From the NCBI GenBank assembly GCA_963828415.1, contig CAWHEI010000009.1:62001-126000 (forward strand): a DNA stretch of 64,000 bases, in the 5' to 3' direction. Positions 1-8,749 of the stretch are shown one piece after another. Within the stretch, counting starts at the first letter, position 1, and the number at the start of each line of letters is the position of its first letter. Both the position numbers and the translations under genes were made by a program. Origin of the DNA: Sva-07 sp963828415. Its GTDB lineage: Bacteria > Actinomycetota > Acidimicrobiia > Acidimicrobiales > Ilumatobacteraceae. The notes beneath the pieces are model-generated. The model was not told the DNA's origin, made no database searches, and was given only the letters and a program-made list of their open reading frames with translations.

Positions 1-135
1 TAGCGACGACAAGTCGAACACGTGGACCACGGCGCCACTCGCACGAAGCGCTGACACGACCGACTGTGTGGTTCCCGGGAAACCACCGCTGTGAACGACC
101 CCGACGTGAGCTCCCGACGCCGACACACTCGACAC
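1..135 (-). CDS. Partial protein, possibly glycosyltransferase N-terminus
   Basis: The reading frame leaves the left edge of the window, so only about 45 residues are visible. It contains HVGVVHSGGFPGTTQSVVSA followed by a hydrophobic strand ending VVHVFDLSSL. A short beta strand, a glycine-rich HSGGFPG loop and then a helix is how many GT-B glycosyltransferases begin. It lies downstream of an FkbM methyltransferase on the same strand in a glycan locus, which fits. Two in-frame GTG codons (135 and 126) could start it and neither has a strong ribosome site. The family assignment is inference from a short fragment. Confidence 0.45.
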   Translation of the reverse strand, partial: MSSVSASGAHVGVVHSGGFPGTTQSVVSALRASGAVVHVFDLSSL

Positions 136-167
136 ACTAATGTCGACGACGATTCGGATGTCCTACG

Positions 168-938
168 TCAGGCGAACACGTCCCGACGGAGAAACACACC
201 GTTCACCTCGACCAAGCGCAGACGCTGCGCATCCCTGGCCACCGGGAAGAGCCCCGAGAGTTCGAACCCCGCTCTCTCCATGAACGCGAACGTTTCCGAC
301 ATCGCTGGTGCGCCTTCGTAGATGGCGTTGACGGGCATCTCGGTCAACACCGCATCGATCGACGACAGACAGGCAACCGCCCCGCGCAGCACCTCGAGGT
401 CGAACCCTTGCGTGTCGATTTTCAGCAGCGTTCGGCCGGCTGGAACATGGATGTCCCAGACGTCATCGAGCCGAACGACCGGAACGTCGATCGTCTCCAG
501 CACATCCCCAGCGAGAGGTCGAAATCGCGACGCCCCGAACCGACTGGGCCGAAGAAACGAGTTGAAGACATCTGCGGAGTACGTGTTGAGCGGCAGCGTG
601 CCCGCAGCCGAACCGACGGCCACCTGGTGCCCGCTCCAGCTGGGGTCGCTCGCGAACCTCTCGTGGAGGCGAGCGAAGAGTGCCGGTGTCGGCTCGTACG
701 ACACGATGTGGCCGTCGAAACCCATCTCACGGAGCTCATCGACCGTTCGACCGTCGTTGGCCCCGACGTCAACGACCACCTTGATGTGCAAGCGATTCAG
801 CACACGAGCCAGGTGGGGGTGAAAGTAGTTGCTCTCGCTGTTTCTGAGGACCAGCAGGTCGTGTTTGCGGGCGAGTTCCTGCGCGGACCGCAGCGTGCTG
901 ATTCCTGCCCGCCGGACCTTGTCGATGAGTGGCATCAT
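168..938 (-). CDS. FkbM-family SAM-dependent methyltransferase
   Basis: Likely O-methyltransferase acting on a sugar or other small hydroxyl group in glycan assembly. The SAM-binding motif VVDVGANDG is at about residues 55-63 and is followed by the family's SYEPTPALFARL acidic loop. Further down, LLKIDTQGFDLEVLRGA is the typical FkbM C-terminal block. The frame is open upstream to 1142. I chose the ATG at 938 (tandem ATG-ATG, then PLIDKVRRAG) because the upstream residues are arginine-rich and unlike the family, giving 256 residues, a usual length. It is transcribed away from the deacetylase at 1237. The substrate cannot be read from the sequence. Confidence 0.85.
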   Translation of the reverse strand: MMPLIDKVRRAGISTLRSAQELARKHDLLVLRNSESNYFHPHLARVLNRLHIKVVVDVGANDGRTVDELREMGFDGHIVSYEPTPALFARLHERFASDPSWSGHQVAVGSAAGTLPLNTYSADVFNSFLRPSRFGASRFRPLAGDVLETIDVPVVRLDDVWDIHVPAGRTLLKIDTQGFDLEVLRGAVACLSSIDAVLTEMPVNAIYEGAPAMSETFAFMERAGFELSGLFPVARDAQRLRLVEVNGVFLRRDVFA

Positions 939-1236
939 CCCGACTCTAGGGCGAGTGCAGAAATCGACGCGGACCGCTCGAGTGAACGAACGAACCGCGA
1001 GAAAGTTGCTTCCAACGAGTCGGCGATCCGTGGTCGCGGGCCTGGACTGATCGTGCATGGGCGTGCCCAGTGGGGTGATCTCGGGAAGCGAGTTCCCGTT
1101 GGAGCCGGCGAGGCAGTCGGCGGAGTATGTCTCGGCGTTCACCAGCTCATCTGGTCACGATTCCTTTCATTGGAACGCTCGCCGAAGGCGAGGATTCCTT
1201 CGCCCCTCGCCCAGTGTTCGCTGCCACACTGGGGCC

Positions 1237-2037
1237 GTGAGCAGCCGAACCATCGCTAAGCGAGCGCTCGCGTTCGGCGACCGTGTGGTGAAGCCCGCGG
1301 CGGGTATCACCGTTCTGATCTACCACCGTGTCGGTGGCGGGTCGGGTAGTGAGGTCGACCTCGACGCCGACGGGTTCCGACGGCAACTCGACCACCTCCG
1401 GAAGCACCATCAGGTGGTATCGCTCGACGCAGTACCCGAGCTGTTGGCGAAAACCAGCAGCGACCGCCACGTCGTGATCACCTTCGACGACGGCACCGCC
1501 GACTTCTGCGACCACGTGGTGCCCGCCCTCGTCGAGTTCGACCTTCCGGCCACCCTGTACGTGGCGACGCAGTTCATCGACACCGGTGAACCGTTCCCGT
1601 GGGGCGCTCCGCCGGCCTCGTGGGCCGGGTTGCGTGACGCGGTCAGCACCGGGCTCGTCACCATCGGTTCGCACACGCATACGCACGCCTTGCTCGACCG
1701 TGCGGATCCGGCGGTGATCGCCGACGAACTCGACCGGTCGATCGAACTGATCGGCGAACACATCGGAACTCCGCCGGCACACTTCGCCTACCCCAAGGCG
1801 CTCCCGGGGTCAGATGCTGCCGAAGCCGAGGTTCGCCGCCGGTTCACGACCGCTGCGCTCGCGCGCAGCCGGGTGAACGAACCCGGCAAATCCGACCTCC
1901 ATCGGTTGTGGCGCACACCGATCCAACGCAGCGACGGCCACGAGTTCTTCGTCGCCAAGGCGAACGGTGGGATGCGCCTCGAAGGCGAACTCCGTGCGCT
2001 CGTCGCGAAGGTGAAGTATCGCCGTGCCTCCCGCTGA
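1237..2037 (+). CDS. Polysaccharide deacetylase (NodB domain)
   Basis: Carbohydrate esterase family 4-type protein expected to remove acetyl groups from N-acetylated sugars. The metal-binding motif FDDGT is at about residues 78-82, SHTHTH supplies the zinc histidines, and FAYPKA matches the FAYPYG block of the family. The GTG at 1237 (VSSRTIAKRA) is preferred over the ATG at 1057, because the intervening residues overlap the divergent FkbM upstream region and are unlike the family. No clear secretion signal is seen, so it may act on cytoplasmic precursors or be exported another way. Its 3' end overlaps the following glycosyltransferase by 14 bases, implying co-translation. Confidence 0.85.
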   Translation: MSSRTIAKRALAFGDRVVKPAAGITVLIYHRVGGGSGSEVDLDADGFRRQLDHLRKHHQVVSLDAVPELLAKTSSDRHVVITFDDGTADFCDHVVPALVEFDLPATLYVATQFIDTGEPFPWGAPPASWAGLRDAVSTGLVTIGSHTHTHALLDRADPAVIADELDRSIELIGEHIGTPPAHFAYPKALPGSDAAEAEVRRRFTTAALARSRVNEPGKSDLHRLWRTPIQRSDGHEFFVAKANGGMRLEGELRALVAKVKYRRASR

Positions 2038-3130
2038 CCCAGCACGGCCGCGCATCCTGTTGGTCACCAAGGGTCTCGATCTCGGCGGAATCGAGCGGGT
2101 CGTCGTCGACCTCGCTGTAGGTCTCTCTTCTCGCGGCGGCCACGTCGAGGTCGCGCTGGTCAACTCGAGGCGCGATCGGATGGTTTCGTCGCTCGTCGAT
2201 GCCGGCGTCACCGTCCACCGGCTCGATGGAACCGACCTGATCGGCGCGCGAGCCGCCACTCGCCTGGTCCGCCTGATTCGCACGGGCCGCTACGACGTCG
2301 TCCACGTGCACGGGCCACTCCCGGCCGTGGTCGCCCGCCTCGGCGCCATCGGCGCACACCCCGAGGTCGTCACGACGTCGCACACGCCGTGGTCGTCGCT
2401 CCGCCCCGCAACCCGGGCAGCGTGGCGCGCAACTGCACGGCTCGATGCGGCAGCGGTGGCGGTGTCCTCCGCGGTGGTGGCGTCGCTGCCGAAGAGCACC
2501 CGCGCCCGGACGTGCGCCATCCCCCATGGCATCGATCCCGCACGGATCGCAGAAGCGCGAGCAGGCGCTCGGCAGTCCACCGATGCCACGGGACCGGTCA
2601 CCGTGGTGACCGTTGCCAGCCACCGCGACGCCAAGAACTATCCGAACCTGCTGCGTGCGGTGCGGCGGGCGATCGACGACGGCGCCAACCTCCGCTTGGT
2701 GACGATCGGGGATGGCCCTGCGCTCGGCGCGCACATCGAGCTTGCCCGGACGCTCGGGCTCGAGGACGCCGTCGACTTCATGCCGGCGATCGAGGACGTG
2801 CTCGACGACATCGCCGCTGCGGACGTGTTCGCCGTCGCCAGCGACTACGAGGGTCAGCCGCTCGTGGTGGCCGAGGCGCTCGCGCTCGGCGTCCCCGTGG
2901 TCTCCACGGACGTCGGGCGGGTGTCGGAGCTGGTCGACGCCTCCGTCGGCAGGGTGGTGCCGCCTCGAGACCCCGCAGCGCTGGGTGCTGCTCTCACCGA
3001 ACTGGCGAACGATCCCGGGCTACGCGGTCGACTGAGCGCACACGCCCGGGCTCGACGGGCCCGCACGCTCGACGAGGTGATCGATGCCCACATCGTCGTG
3101 TACGAGGACGTGGCTCGGTCACGACGCTGA
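2024..3130 (+). CDS. GT4-family glycosyltransferase
   Basis: A retaining GT-B glycosyltransferase of 368 residues. The N-terminal domain has LLVTKGLDLGGIERVVVDLA, whose GG-E motif binds acceptor or donor phosphate in GT4 enzymes, and DVVHVHG follows. The C-terminal domain has SDYEGQPLVVAEALALGVPV, the EX7E motif of the nucleotide-sugar site. The GTG start lies inside the deacetylase gene (14-base overlap), so the two are probably made together. It likely adds one sugar during assembly of the surface glycan encoded here; donor and linkage are unknown. Confidence 0.9.
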   Translation: MPPADPARPRILLVTKGLDLGGIERVVVDLAVGLSSRGGHVEVALVNSRRDRMVSSLVDAGVTVHRLDGTDLIGARAATRLVRLIRTGRYDVVHVHGPLPAVVARLGAIGAHPEVVTTSHTPWSSLRPATRAAWRATARLDAAAVAVSSAVVASLPKSTRARTCAIPHGIDPARIAEARAGARQSTDATGPVTVVTVASHRDAKNYPNLLRAVRRAIDDGANLRLVTIGDGPALGAHIELARTLGLEDAVDFMPAIEDVLDDIAAADVFAVASDYEGQPLVVAEALALGVPVVSTDVGRVSELVDASVGRVVPPRDPAALGAALTELANDPGLRGRLSAHARARRARTLDEVIDAHIVVYEDVARSRR

Positions 3131-3138
3131 CGGTCGAC

Positions 3139-3654
3139 TCAGGTCACGATCCAGTCTCCCGGCACGCTGCCGTTGAACGTGAGGGTGCGCACGCTCGACA
3201 GCCGCGCGGTCTGGCTTCCGGTGCCGTAGGTGCAGGTGAAATCGGCGAACACGGTGACCGAGAACGAGTCGCCGTCGACCCAGGCGTTCGGGCCCGAGTT
3301 GTCGGTGCGGCGAACGTCGAATGTGAGCGTTGTGGCCGTGGCCGGAAAGGGGACAGTCGGCCCGGGCGAGCGGCGCTCGAAGAACGAAGAACCCGAGGCG
3401 AACACGGTTGCGAGGTCGCTGCGAACGTAGGTGCCCGTCGATGTCGCCAGCGCGGACGAAGGGCACGCGGCGGTCCCCACACTGGTGATCGTGATCGAGA
3501 CCCGGCGAGCGTTGACGACGCTGGTGCTCAGCGACGCGTTCGTCGCCAGGGTCGGTGCGTTGTAGGCGAAGGCGGGTGTTGACAACACCACCGAAGTCCC
3601 GACCGCGATGGCGCCGCCGGCGGTCAGTTTCCGGAGTGCCGCACGTCTGTCCAT
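3139..3654 (-). CDS. Small Tat-exported protein, paralog of 6907-7431
   Basis: A 171-residue protein of unknown function. It begins MDRRAALRKLTAGG and then a hydrophobic stretch ending STPAFA|YN, a twin-arginine signal with an AxA-type cleavage site near residue 30. The mature part is rich in Thr/Ser/Val with two conserved Cys (AACPSS and FTCTYG) and ends WIVT, which suggests a secreted beta-sandwich held by one disulfide. It shares architecture, both Cys contexts, the RTLTF-like strand and the aromatic C-terminus with the protein at 6907-7431. It is convergent with the GT4 gene (9 bases apart) and divergent from the epimerase. Confidence 0.75.
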   Translation of the reverse strand: MDRRAALRKLTAGGAIAVGTSVVLSTPAFAYNAPTLATNASLSTSVVNARRVSITITSVGTAACPSSALATSTGTYVRSDLATVFASGSSFFERRSPGPTVPFPATATTLTFDVRRTDNSGPNAWVDGDSFSVTVFADFTCTYGTGSQTARLSSVRTLTFNGSVPGDWIVT

Positions 3655-3715
3655 GGGGGTAGGGCGAGATTCTACGTTCGGCGGCGGGGCATGCGCCGGC
3701 CGCTACCGTGGCGCG

Positions 3716-4672
3716 GTGCGTGTGTGTGTGACCGGGGCGGCGGGATTCATCGGGTCGCATCTTGTCGACCGACTCGTCGCCGAGCACGACGTCGTCGGCA
3801 TCGATGACCTCTCGACCGGCAGCATCGCCAATCTCGAACATCTCGGACAGAGCATCCGACTGATCGAGGGGTCGATCCTCGACGCCGATGCCCTCCGCAG
3901 CGCGACCGACGGTGTCGATGCCATCGTTCACTTGGCGGCCATCCCGTCGGTTCCTCGATCGATCGCCGATCCGGTGTCCAGCCACGAGGCAAACGCCACC
4001 GGCACGCTCCGGGTGCTCGAAGCGGCGCGAGCACAGGGCGACGTGCCACCACAGGTGATCGTCGCCTCGTCGTCGTCGGTGTACGGCGCCAATCCGACCT
4101 TGCCGAAACACGAGGGGCTCGTCGCTCAACCGATGAGCCCCTACGCCGTCAGCAAGCTCGCGGCCGAGCAGTACACCCTCGCGTGGCAGCACAGCTACGG
4201 CTTGCGAACGCTTCCGTTCCGGTTCTTCAACGTGTACGGGCCTCGCCAAGCGCCCGGCCACGCCTACGCCGCGGTGATCCCGGCCTTCGTCCACGCCGCA
4301 CTCACGGGGGAGGCGCTCACGGTGCACGGCGACGGCACCCAGTCGCGCGACTTCACGTACGTCGGCACGGTCGTCGAGGTGATCGTCGATGCCATCAACC
4401 GGGGCGTCACGTGCGACTCGCCGGTCAATCTTGCCTTCGGGTCGCGCACGAACCTCCTGGAAGTGATCGACCGGCTCGGTGATCTGACGGATCGGCCACT
4501 GACGGTGGAGCACGTCGACAACCGGCCCGGCGACGTGCCGCACAGCCAGGCCGACAACTCGCTGCTGCGATCGCTGTTCCCCGACGTGGCGCCGGTGCCA
4601 CTCGACGACGGCCTGTGTGCGACGGTCGAGTGGATGCGGACGTACCTCGACGAGCCGGTCGCGTCGCGCTAG
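3716..4672 (+). CDS. NAD-dependent nucleotide-sugar epimerase/dehydratase (extended SDR)
   Basis: A UDP-glucose 4-epimerase-like extended SDR of 318 residues. The Rossmann motif TGAAGFIGSHLVDRL is at the N-terminus, HLAAIPSVPRS is the central block, and the catalytic triad is visible as ASSSSVYG followed by SPYAVSKLAAE (YxxxK). FRFFNVYGPRQ and GDGTQSRDFTYV are substrate-binding blocks typical of epimerases. The GTG at 3716 is used because VRVCVTGAAG puts the Rossmann motif right at the start; the open frame reaches back to 3608 inside the Tat protein gene. The stop is immediately followed by the start of the PqqD/HprK gene. The exact sugar is undetermined. Confidence 0.9.
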   Translation: MRVCVTGAAGFIGSHLVDRLVAEHDVVGIDDLSTGSIANLEHLGQSIRLIEGSILDADALRSATDGVDAIVHLAAIPSVPRSIADPVSSHEANATGTLRVLEAARAQGDVPPQVIVASSSSVYGANPTLPKHEGLVAQPMSPYAVSKLAAEQYTLAWQHSYGLRTLPFRFFNVYGPRQAPGHAYAAVIPAFVHAALTGEALTVHGDGTQSRDFTYVGTVVEVIVDAINRGVTCDSPVNLAFGSRTNLLEVIDRLGDLTDRPLTVEHVDNRPGDVPHSQADNSLLRSLFPDVAPVPLDDGLCATVEWMRTYLDEPVASR

Positions 4673-5824
4673 GTGTCTTGGCGTACGTCGGGTGACCAGC
4701 GCGTGTCGGGCCTGATCTTCCAGCGGTCGGACGGGATCGTCTGGCGGGCGCTGTCCGACCGGGTGCTCGTTCATCGGGTCGGCGTGTCCCCGGACGAGGC
4801 CGCCGCCGAACTGTCAGGGCCGGTCGTTGTGGTGTGGCTTGCGCTCGACGAACCCGCGTCGGTTCCGGAGATTCGTCGCCGGCTTGCCGAGGCGTCCGTG
4901 ACGGTCGCTGACCTCGAGGCCGAACTCGACCGGCTCCTCAGCGCCGGCCTGGTGGAGGCGACCGACTCGGACCCTGGTGGCGGTCCGCCGGCGTTCGTCG
5001 GTCACCTCGCCGTGTACGACACCACCGTGCTCGTGCGGGCGTCACCGCCGCTCGACGTCGAACTCCGATCGGCGTTCGTCGACCTCCTGATCGACGCCTT
5101 CGCCGATGGCGAGCCGAGCGTTGACCGCCGTCTCGATGTCGAACTGGTTGGCGACGCGTGGACCGTCCGCTGGGATGGAGTTGCCAGCTATGTCGGCCCG
5201 TCGACCGACCTCGCGTTGTACGACTCGCTGACCGTGCTCAATCATCATGCGGCCACGACAGCGACAGCGTCGGGTCGTACGGTGTTGCACGGAGGAGCGG
5301 TCGGTATTGCAGGCCGCGCGATCGTCGTCGTGGGTCACAGCGGTGCCGGCAAGTCCACGCTGACGGCAGCGCTGACCGGTGCCGGGCACGCGTATCTCGC
5401 CGACGAGGTCGTCGCGATCGATGACGACCTCGTCGTCGACGCATTCCATCGTCCGCTCGGGCTGCGATCCGGGGGCCTGACAGCACTGGGCCTGGACATC
5501 CCCGCCGGTCCGTACGACTCCGTTTCACCGCATCGCGGCGGACCCAGTCTCGGCGATCGATGCCCGCTCGGCCTGGTCGTCATCCTCCGCCGCAGCGACG
5601 CCCCGACCGAGGCAGTGCTCCGTGACATGTCGCCTCCGGACGCGCTGGTCGAGTTGGCGAACCAGACGCTCGGCGCCACCGGTCGGGAACGTGTCATGTT
5701 CCGACGTCTCGACGCCTTCGTCCGGCGGGCCCGCATCGCCGAACTCACCTACTTCGACCTCGCCGACGCAGTGGCCCTCCTCGAACGAGCGTCGACCGAG
5801 CCGACGACCGGGGCGTCGACCTGA
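4673..5824 (+). CDS. PqqD-like domain fused to HPr-kinase-like P-loop domain
   Basis: A 383-residue two-domain protein. Residues ~1-100 resemble a PqqD winged-helix peptide chaperone: a short beta section, then VPEIRRRLAEASVTVADLEA and a helix ending in SAGLVE. Residues ~190-380 resemble HPr kinase/phosphorylase-related domains: RTVLHGGAV, the P-loop GHSGAGKSTL at about 220-229, LADEVVAIDD, then FHRPLGLR. Comparable proteins (HPr-rel-A kinase and its PqqD partner) occur in exosortase and lasso-peptide-like loci with a nucleotidyltransferase such as the next gene. The GTG start directly follows the epimerase stop, and the stop overlaps the next ATG by one base. The phosphorylated substrate is unknown. 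Confidence 0.7.
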   Translation: MSWRTSGDQRVSGLIFQRSDGIVWRALSDRVLVHRVGVSPDEAAAELSGPVVVVWLALDEPASVPEIRRRLAEASVTVADLEAELDRLLSAGLVEATDSDPGGGPPAFVGHLAVYDTTVLVRASPPLDVELRSAFVDLLIDAFADGEPSVDRRLDVELVGDAWTVRWDGVASYVGPSTDLALYDSLTVLNHHAATTATASGRTVLHGGAVGIAGRAIVVVGHSGAGKSTLTAALTGAGHAYLADEVVAIDDDLVVDAFHRPLGLRSGGLTALGLDIPAGPYDSVSPHRGGPSLGDRCPLGLVVILRRSDAPTEAVLRDMSPPDALVELANQTLGATGRERVMFRRLDAFVRRARIAELTYFDLADAVALLERASTEPTTGAST

Positions 5825-6888
5825 TGACACCCACCGACCCGATGACACCCCTCGAACGAGCGGTCCTCACCGTGGGACTACCCGAGCGTGCAGCGTCCGG
5901 TGGACATCCGCCGGCGGTGGCCGATCCCGAATCGTTTCGACTGCTCCTGGCGTGGGCAGTGGACGAACGCCTCACCGGGCTGCTCTGCCAGGCGCTCGGC
6001 GATGGGAGCATCGTGCTCGACCCACCATCGGGCTCCATCCTCGCCGACGAGGCACACGAGGCGCACCGGACGGTGGTGCGGCACACGCTCGGGGCCGAGG
6101 CGACCGCAATCGAGGTGGTCGAACTGCTCGCCGCCCACGGCATCGTCGCGTACCCGTTCAAAGGTGTTGCCAACGCCCATCTGGACTACCCGGATCCGGC
6201 GTTGCGGACGTTCCTCGATGCCGACATCCACGTCGAACGACCCCAGTTCGGCGATGCGATCACCGCGTTGCTCGCAGCCGGACACACCCGCACGTCCGTT
6301 CCGCTGGGGGAGCGATGGGAGCGCCGATTCGGCAGGGCGTGCGAGCTGCGCGCTCCCAACGGCGTCGAGGTCGATCTCCACGCCTCCGTGGCGACCGGCT
6401 ACTTCGGAACCATTCTCGACGACGACGCGCTCCGGGCCAGGCCCGACACGTTCGCGCTGGCCGCACGCACGTTGCCGGCGTTCTCGCTGCCTGCCCGAGC
6501 GCTGATCTCGTGCTACTCGATCGTGCTCTCCCGAGGCCCCGGCCTGCGGCTCCAGCGAGACCTGGCGCAACAACTCATGGCGCTCGCATCGGACTGGCCA
6601 CGGACGGTCGACCTCGCCGGCAGCGACGGTGAGATCGTGATCGCGCGTGCGCTCAGCACCGTTGCGTCGACGTTCGGCCCGGGCATCCTCGAACCCGATG
6701 CGCTCGCATGGGCGCCGACGGTGACACCGACCAGAACGGCGCGGCGGGCGCTCGAACTCGCGCAGCGGGCCCACGACGTCGGCTGGTCGGCGGACGCCCG
6801 CAGCACCTCGCTCGCCCTGGGTCCGACGGACACCGCCCGATACGTCAGCGGCGTTGCGGTCGGTCGGCTGCGACGGCTCCGTCGGTGA
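5824..6888 (+). CDS. Nucleotidyltransferase-family protein (NTP_transf_5-like)
   Basis: A 354-residue protein with the core of the uncharacterised nucleotidyltransferase family: IVAYPFKGVANAHLDYPD, then FLDADIHVE, where the DxD pair would bind metal and NTP, and later EVDLHASVA. The rest is largely helical. Members usually sit beside HprK-related kinases and PqqD proteins in surface-polymer or peptide loci, as here. The ATG overlaps the preceding stop (TGATG), so translation is coupled. A second in-frame ATG occurs six codons later. The transferred nucleotide and its target cannot be deduced. Confidence 0.75.
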   Translation: MTPTDPMTPLERAVLTVGLPERAASGGHPPAVADPESFRLLLAWAVDERLTGLLCQALGDGSIVLDPPSGSILADEAHEAHRTVVRHTLGAEATAIEVVELLAAHGIVAYPFKGVANAHLDYPDPALRTFLDADIHVERPQFGDAITALLAAGHTRTSVPLGERWERRFGRACELRAPNGVEVDLHASVATGYFGTILDDDALRARPDTFALAARTLPAFSLPARALISCYSIVLSRGPGLRLQRDLAQQLMALASDWPRTVDLAGSDGEIVIARALSTVASTFGPGILEPDALAWAPTVTPTRTARRALELAQRAHDVGWSADARSTSLALGPTDTARYVSGVAVGRLRRLRR

Positions 6889-6906
6889 AGCCCCGGAGCC
6901 GATCGG

Positions 6907-7431
6907 TCAGGAAACCGTCCACCCGCCACCCGTCAGGGTCGCAGTGCGATTCGTCGTGATCACCCGGTCGCGTTGCGTGCCGTCGGAGTAGGTGCAACGC
7001 CACGTCACGGCGATCGCCGCTGCAAACGAGTCGCCGACGGCGAACGGCGTCCCAACGTTGAAGTTGAAGGTCTTGCGAACGACGAACGGAGATCCAGCAA
7101 CCGTTTGTGGCAACAGGTTCGCGCCGATCCGAAATCGGGTCGGCAGGAGGATGAATCCCAGGAAGAGTCCATCGATGGTGTTCACTTCGGTGACCGTCGA
7201 CGAGATCGCCACCACGGTCGCGGTCTGGCTCGGCGCGGAGTTCGGGCAGCTCGCGCTGCCAGGTTGGATGTTGACCGCCACGTCACCTCCGGATGGAGTG
7301 ACGGCCATCGTGGCGGGCGTGACGCCCGTGGGCTGGTCGTACGCGAATGCAGGGGTTGAGACGATCACCGACGTCCCGGCGACCACGAGGCCGCCGGCGC
7401 CGAGCTTCTTGAGTGCCTCACGCCGGTCCAT
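6907..7431 (-). CDS. Small Tat-exported protein, paralog of 3139-3654
   Basis: A 174-residue exported protein of unknown function. It starts MDRREALKKLGAGG followed by a hydrophobic segment ending STPAFA|YD, a twin-arginine signal. The mature region has two Cys in contexts matching the paralog (ASCPNS and WRCTYS), alternating hydrophobic strands, and a C-terminus ending GGGWTVS. The two copies bracket the epimerase, PqqD/HprK and nucleotidyltransferase genes on the opposite strand, so they may be substrates or exported partners of that gene set. That role is inference. It converges on the nucleotidyltransferase gene with only 18 bases between. Confidence 0.75.
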   Translation of the reverse strand: MDRREALKKLGAGGLVVAGTSVIVSTPAFAYDQPTGVTPATMAVTPSGGDVAVNIQPGSASCPNSAPSQTATVVAISSTVTEVNTIDGLFLGFILLPTRFRIGANLLPQTVAGSPFVVRKTFNFNVGTPFAVGDSFAAAIAVTWRCTYSDGTQRDRVITTNRTATLTGGGWTVS

Positions 7432-7494
7432 AGATGGATGTCGGCCCGACCCTACCGGGCAGCCCGAGGCTCGGGCCGGCGTCTCCGCGGCGCA

Positions 7495-8748
7495 TCACGG
7501 CGCTGCGCGAGGGCCCTTCGGTCGGGCTCGGCCCACCTCGTCGGTACTGGCATCGCTGGCGCAGCGCTGGGTGCGGCCGGTGAACGAGCGACGGTACGTG
7601 TCGACCAGGACCGACCACAGCGAGGCCTGGTCGAACGCAACCACCACTCTCGTTTGCCCTGCGTCGGCGAAGCGCTGGCGCTGTTCGCCGTCGATGAGTA
7701 CACGCTCGATGCTCACTCGGAGCCCGATCCGATCGCCGACGGGGACCAGCAGACCGGTCTCGTCGTCCGCAACCGCATCGACGGTCCCGGTCGCGGCGTA
7801 GCCGACCACCGGAACGCCGCAGACCTGCGCTTCCAGTGGCACATTCGGCAAGCCCTCCCGGTACGACGGGAACGCGAGCACGTCCATGGCCCGATACGCC
7901 GCGCCGGGGTGATCGAGCCAAGGGACGACGACGATCCTCGGATGGGTTTCGATGGTTGTGTGAGTCGCGTCGTCGACCGGGTCGCCGTCCTCGAACTTGC
8001 CGACCAGCAGCAACCAGAGGTCGTCCCTGTCGGCGGAGCCTGACTCGAAGACATCGATCAGATCCTCGATGCCCTTGTCCTTCGTGAACCGGCCGACGAA
8101 ACCGATCACCTGCGCGTCCGCTGGCAGGCCGAACCGCTCGCGGGCCTCGGCCCGGGTCGGGAGCTGATCGTCGGCGAATCGGGTGACGTCGATGCCGTTG
8201 CCCGACCCGGCGCCGAGCACCACGCCGCGGCCCTCGCGGATCACGCCCTCGGCCTCGCCGACGGCCATCAGGCTGCGTGAGTTGAAGATGACCTGGGTCG
8301 CGCAGCGCGTAGCGATCCACTCGAGCGACACGAACAGGCGGCGTCTCCAGCCGGTCGCCGTCTCGAATCGCAAGCCACGCACCACGTAGACCCGCACCTT
8401 CACTCGGCAGAGCCAAGCGGCGATCATTCCGAGGAGTCCGGCCTTCGGAGTGGAGGCGTTGACGATCGTGGGGCGGACGCGTCGGATCAGGCGGACCGTC
8501 GCCAACAGTGCGCGGATGTCGGCGATCGGGGATGGCTCGCGGACGAACGGAACGTGCTGCACGACGATGCCGTCGTCCCATTTTCCGGGTGTCGGCGGGG
8601 TGCTCGGTTCGGATCGCCGGGTGCCGACCGTGACGTCGAAGCCGTGGTCGATCAGATACCCGAGCTGGCCAGTGACGAGCACCGACGAGATCTCGTCGGT
8701 CAACAGGTACAGGATCGGGATTCGATCGTTGTCGTCCTTGCTGTCCAC
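7495..8748 (-). CDS. GT4-family glycosyltransferase (PglA/WcaA-like)
   Basis: A 417-residue GT-B glycosyltransferase. The N-terminal half has YLLTDEISSVLVTGQLGYL and the block IVNASTPKAGLLGMIAAWL, typical of enzymes acting on undecaprenyl-linked acceptors. The C-terminal half has GFVGRFTKDKGIEDLI and SYREGLPNVPLEAQVCGVPV, the EX7E nucleotide-sugar motif. Translation begins at GTG 8748, one base after the stop of the dehydrogenase gene upstream, so these two and the acetyltransferase form one minus-strand operon. The last ~20 residues are polar and probably disordered. With PglC-, PglD-, PglE- and PglF-like genes nearby it may add the second sugar to a bacillosamine-type lipid carrier. Confidence 0.87.
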   Translation of the reverse strand: MDSKDDNDRIPILYLLTDEISSVLVTGQLGYLIDHGFDVTVGTRRSEPSTPPTPGKWDDGIVVQHVPFVREPSPIADIRALLATVRLIRRVRPTIVNASTPKAGLLGMIAAWLCRVKVRVYVVRGLRFETATGWRRRLFVSLEWIATRCATQVIFNSRSLMAVGEAEGVIREGRGVVLGAGSGNGIDVTRFADDQLPTRAEARERFGLPADAQVIGFVGRFTKDKGIEDLIDVFESGSADRDDLWLLLVGKFEDGDPVDDATHTTIETHPRIVVVPWLDHPGAAYRAMDVLAFPSYREGLPNVPLEAQVCGVPVVGYAATGTVDAVADDETGLLVPVGDRIGLRVSIERVLIDGEQRQRFADAGQTRVVVAFDQASLWSVLVDTYRRSFTGRTQRCASDASTDEVGRARPKGPRAAP

Positions 8749-8749
8749 G

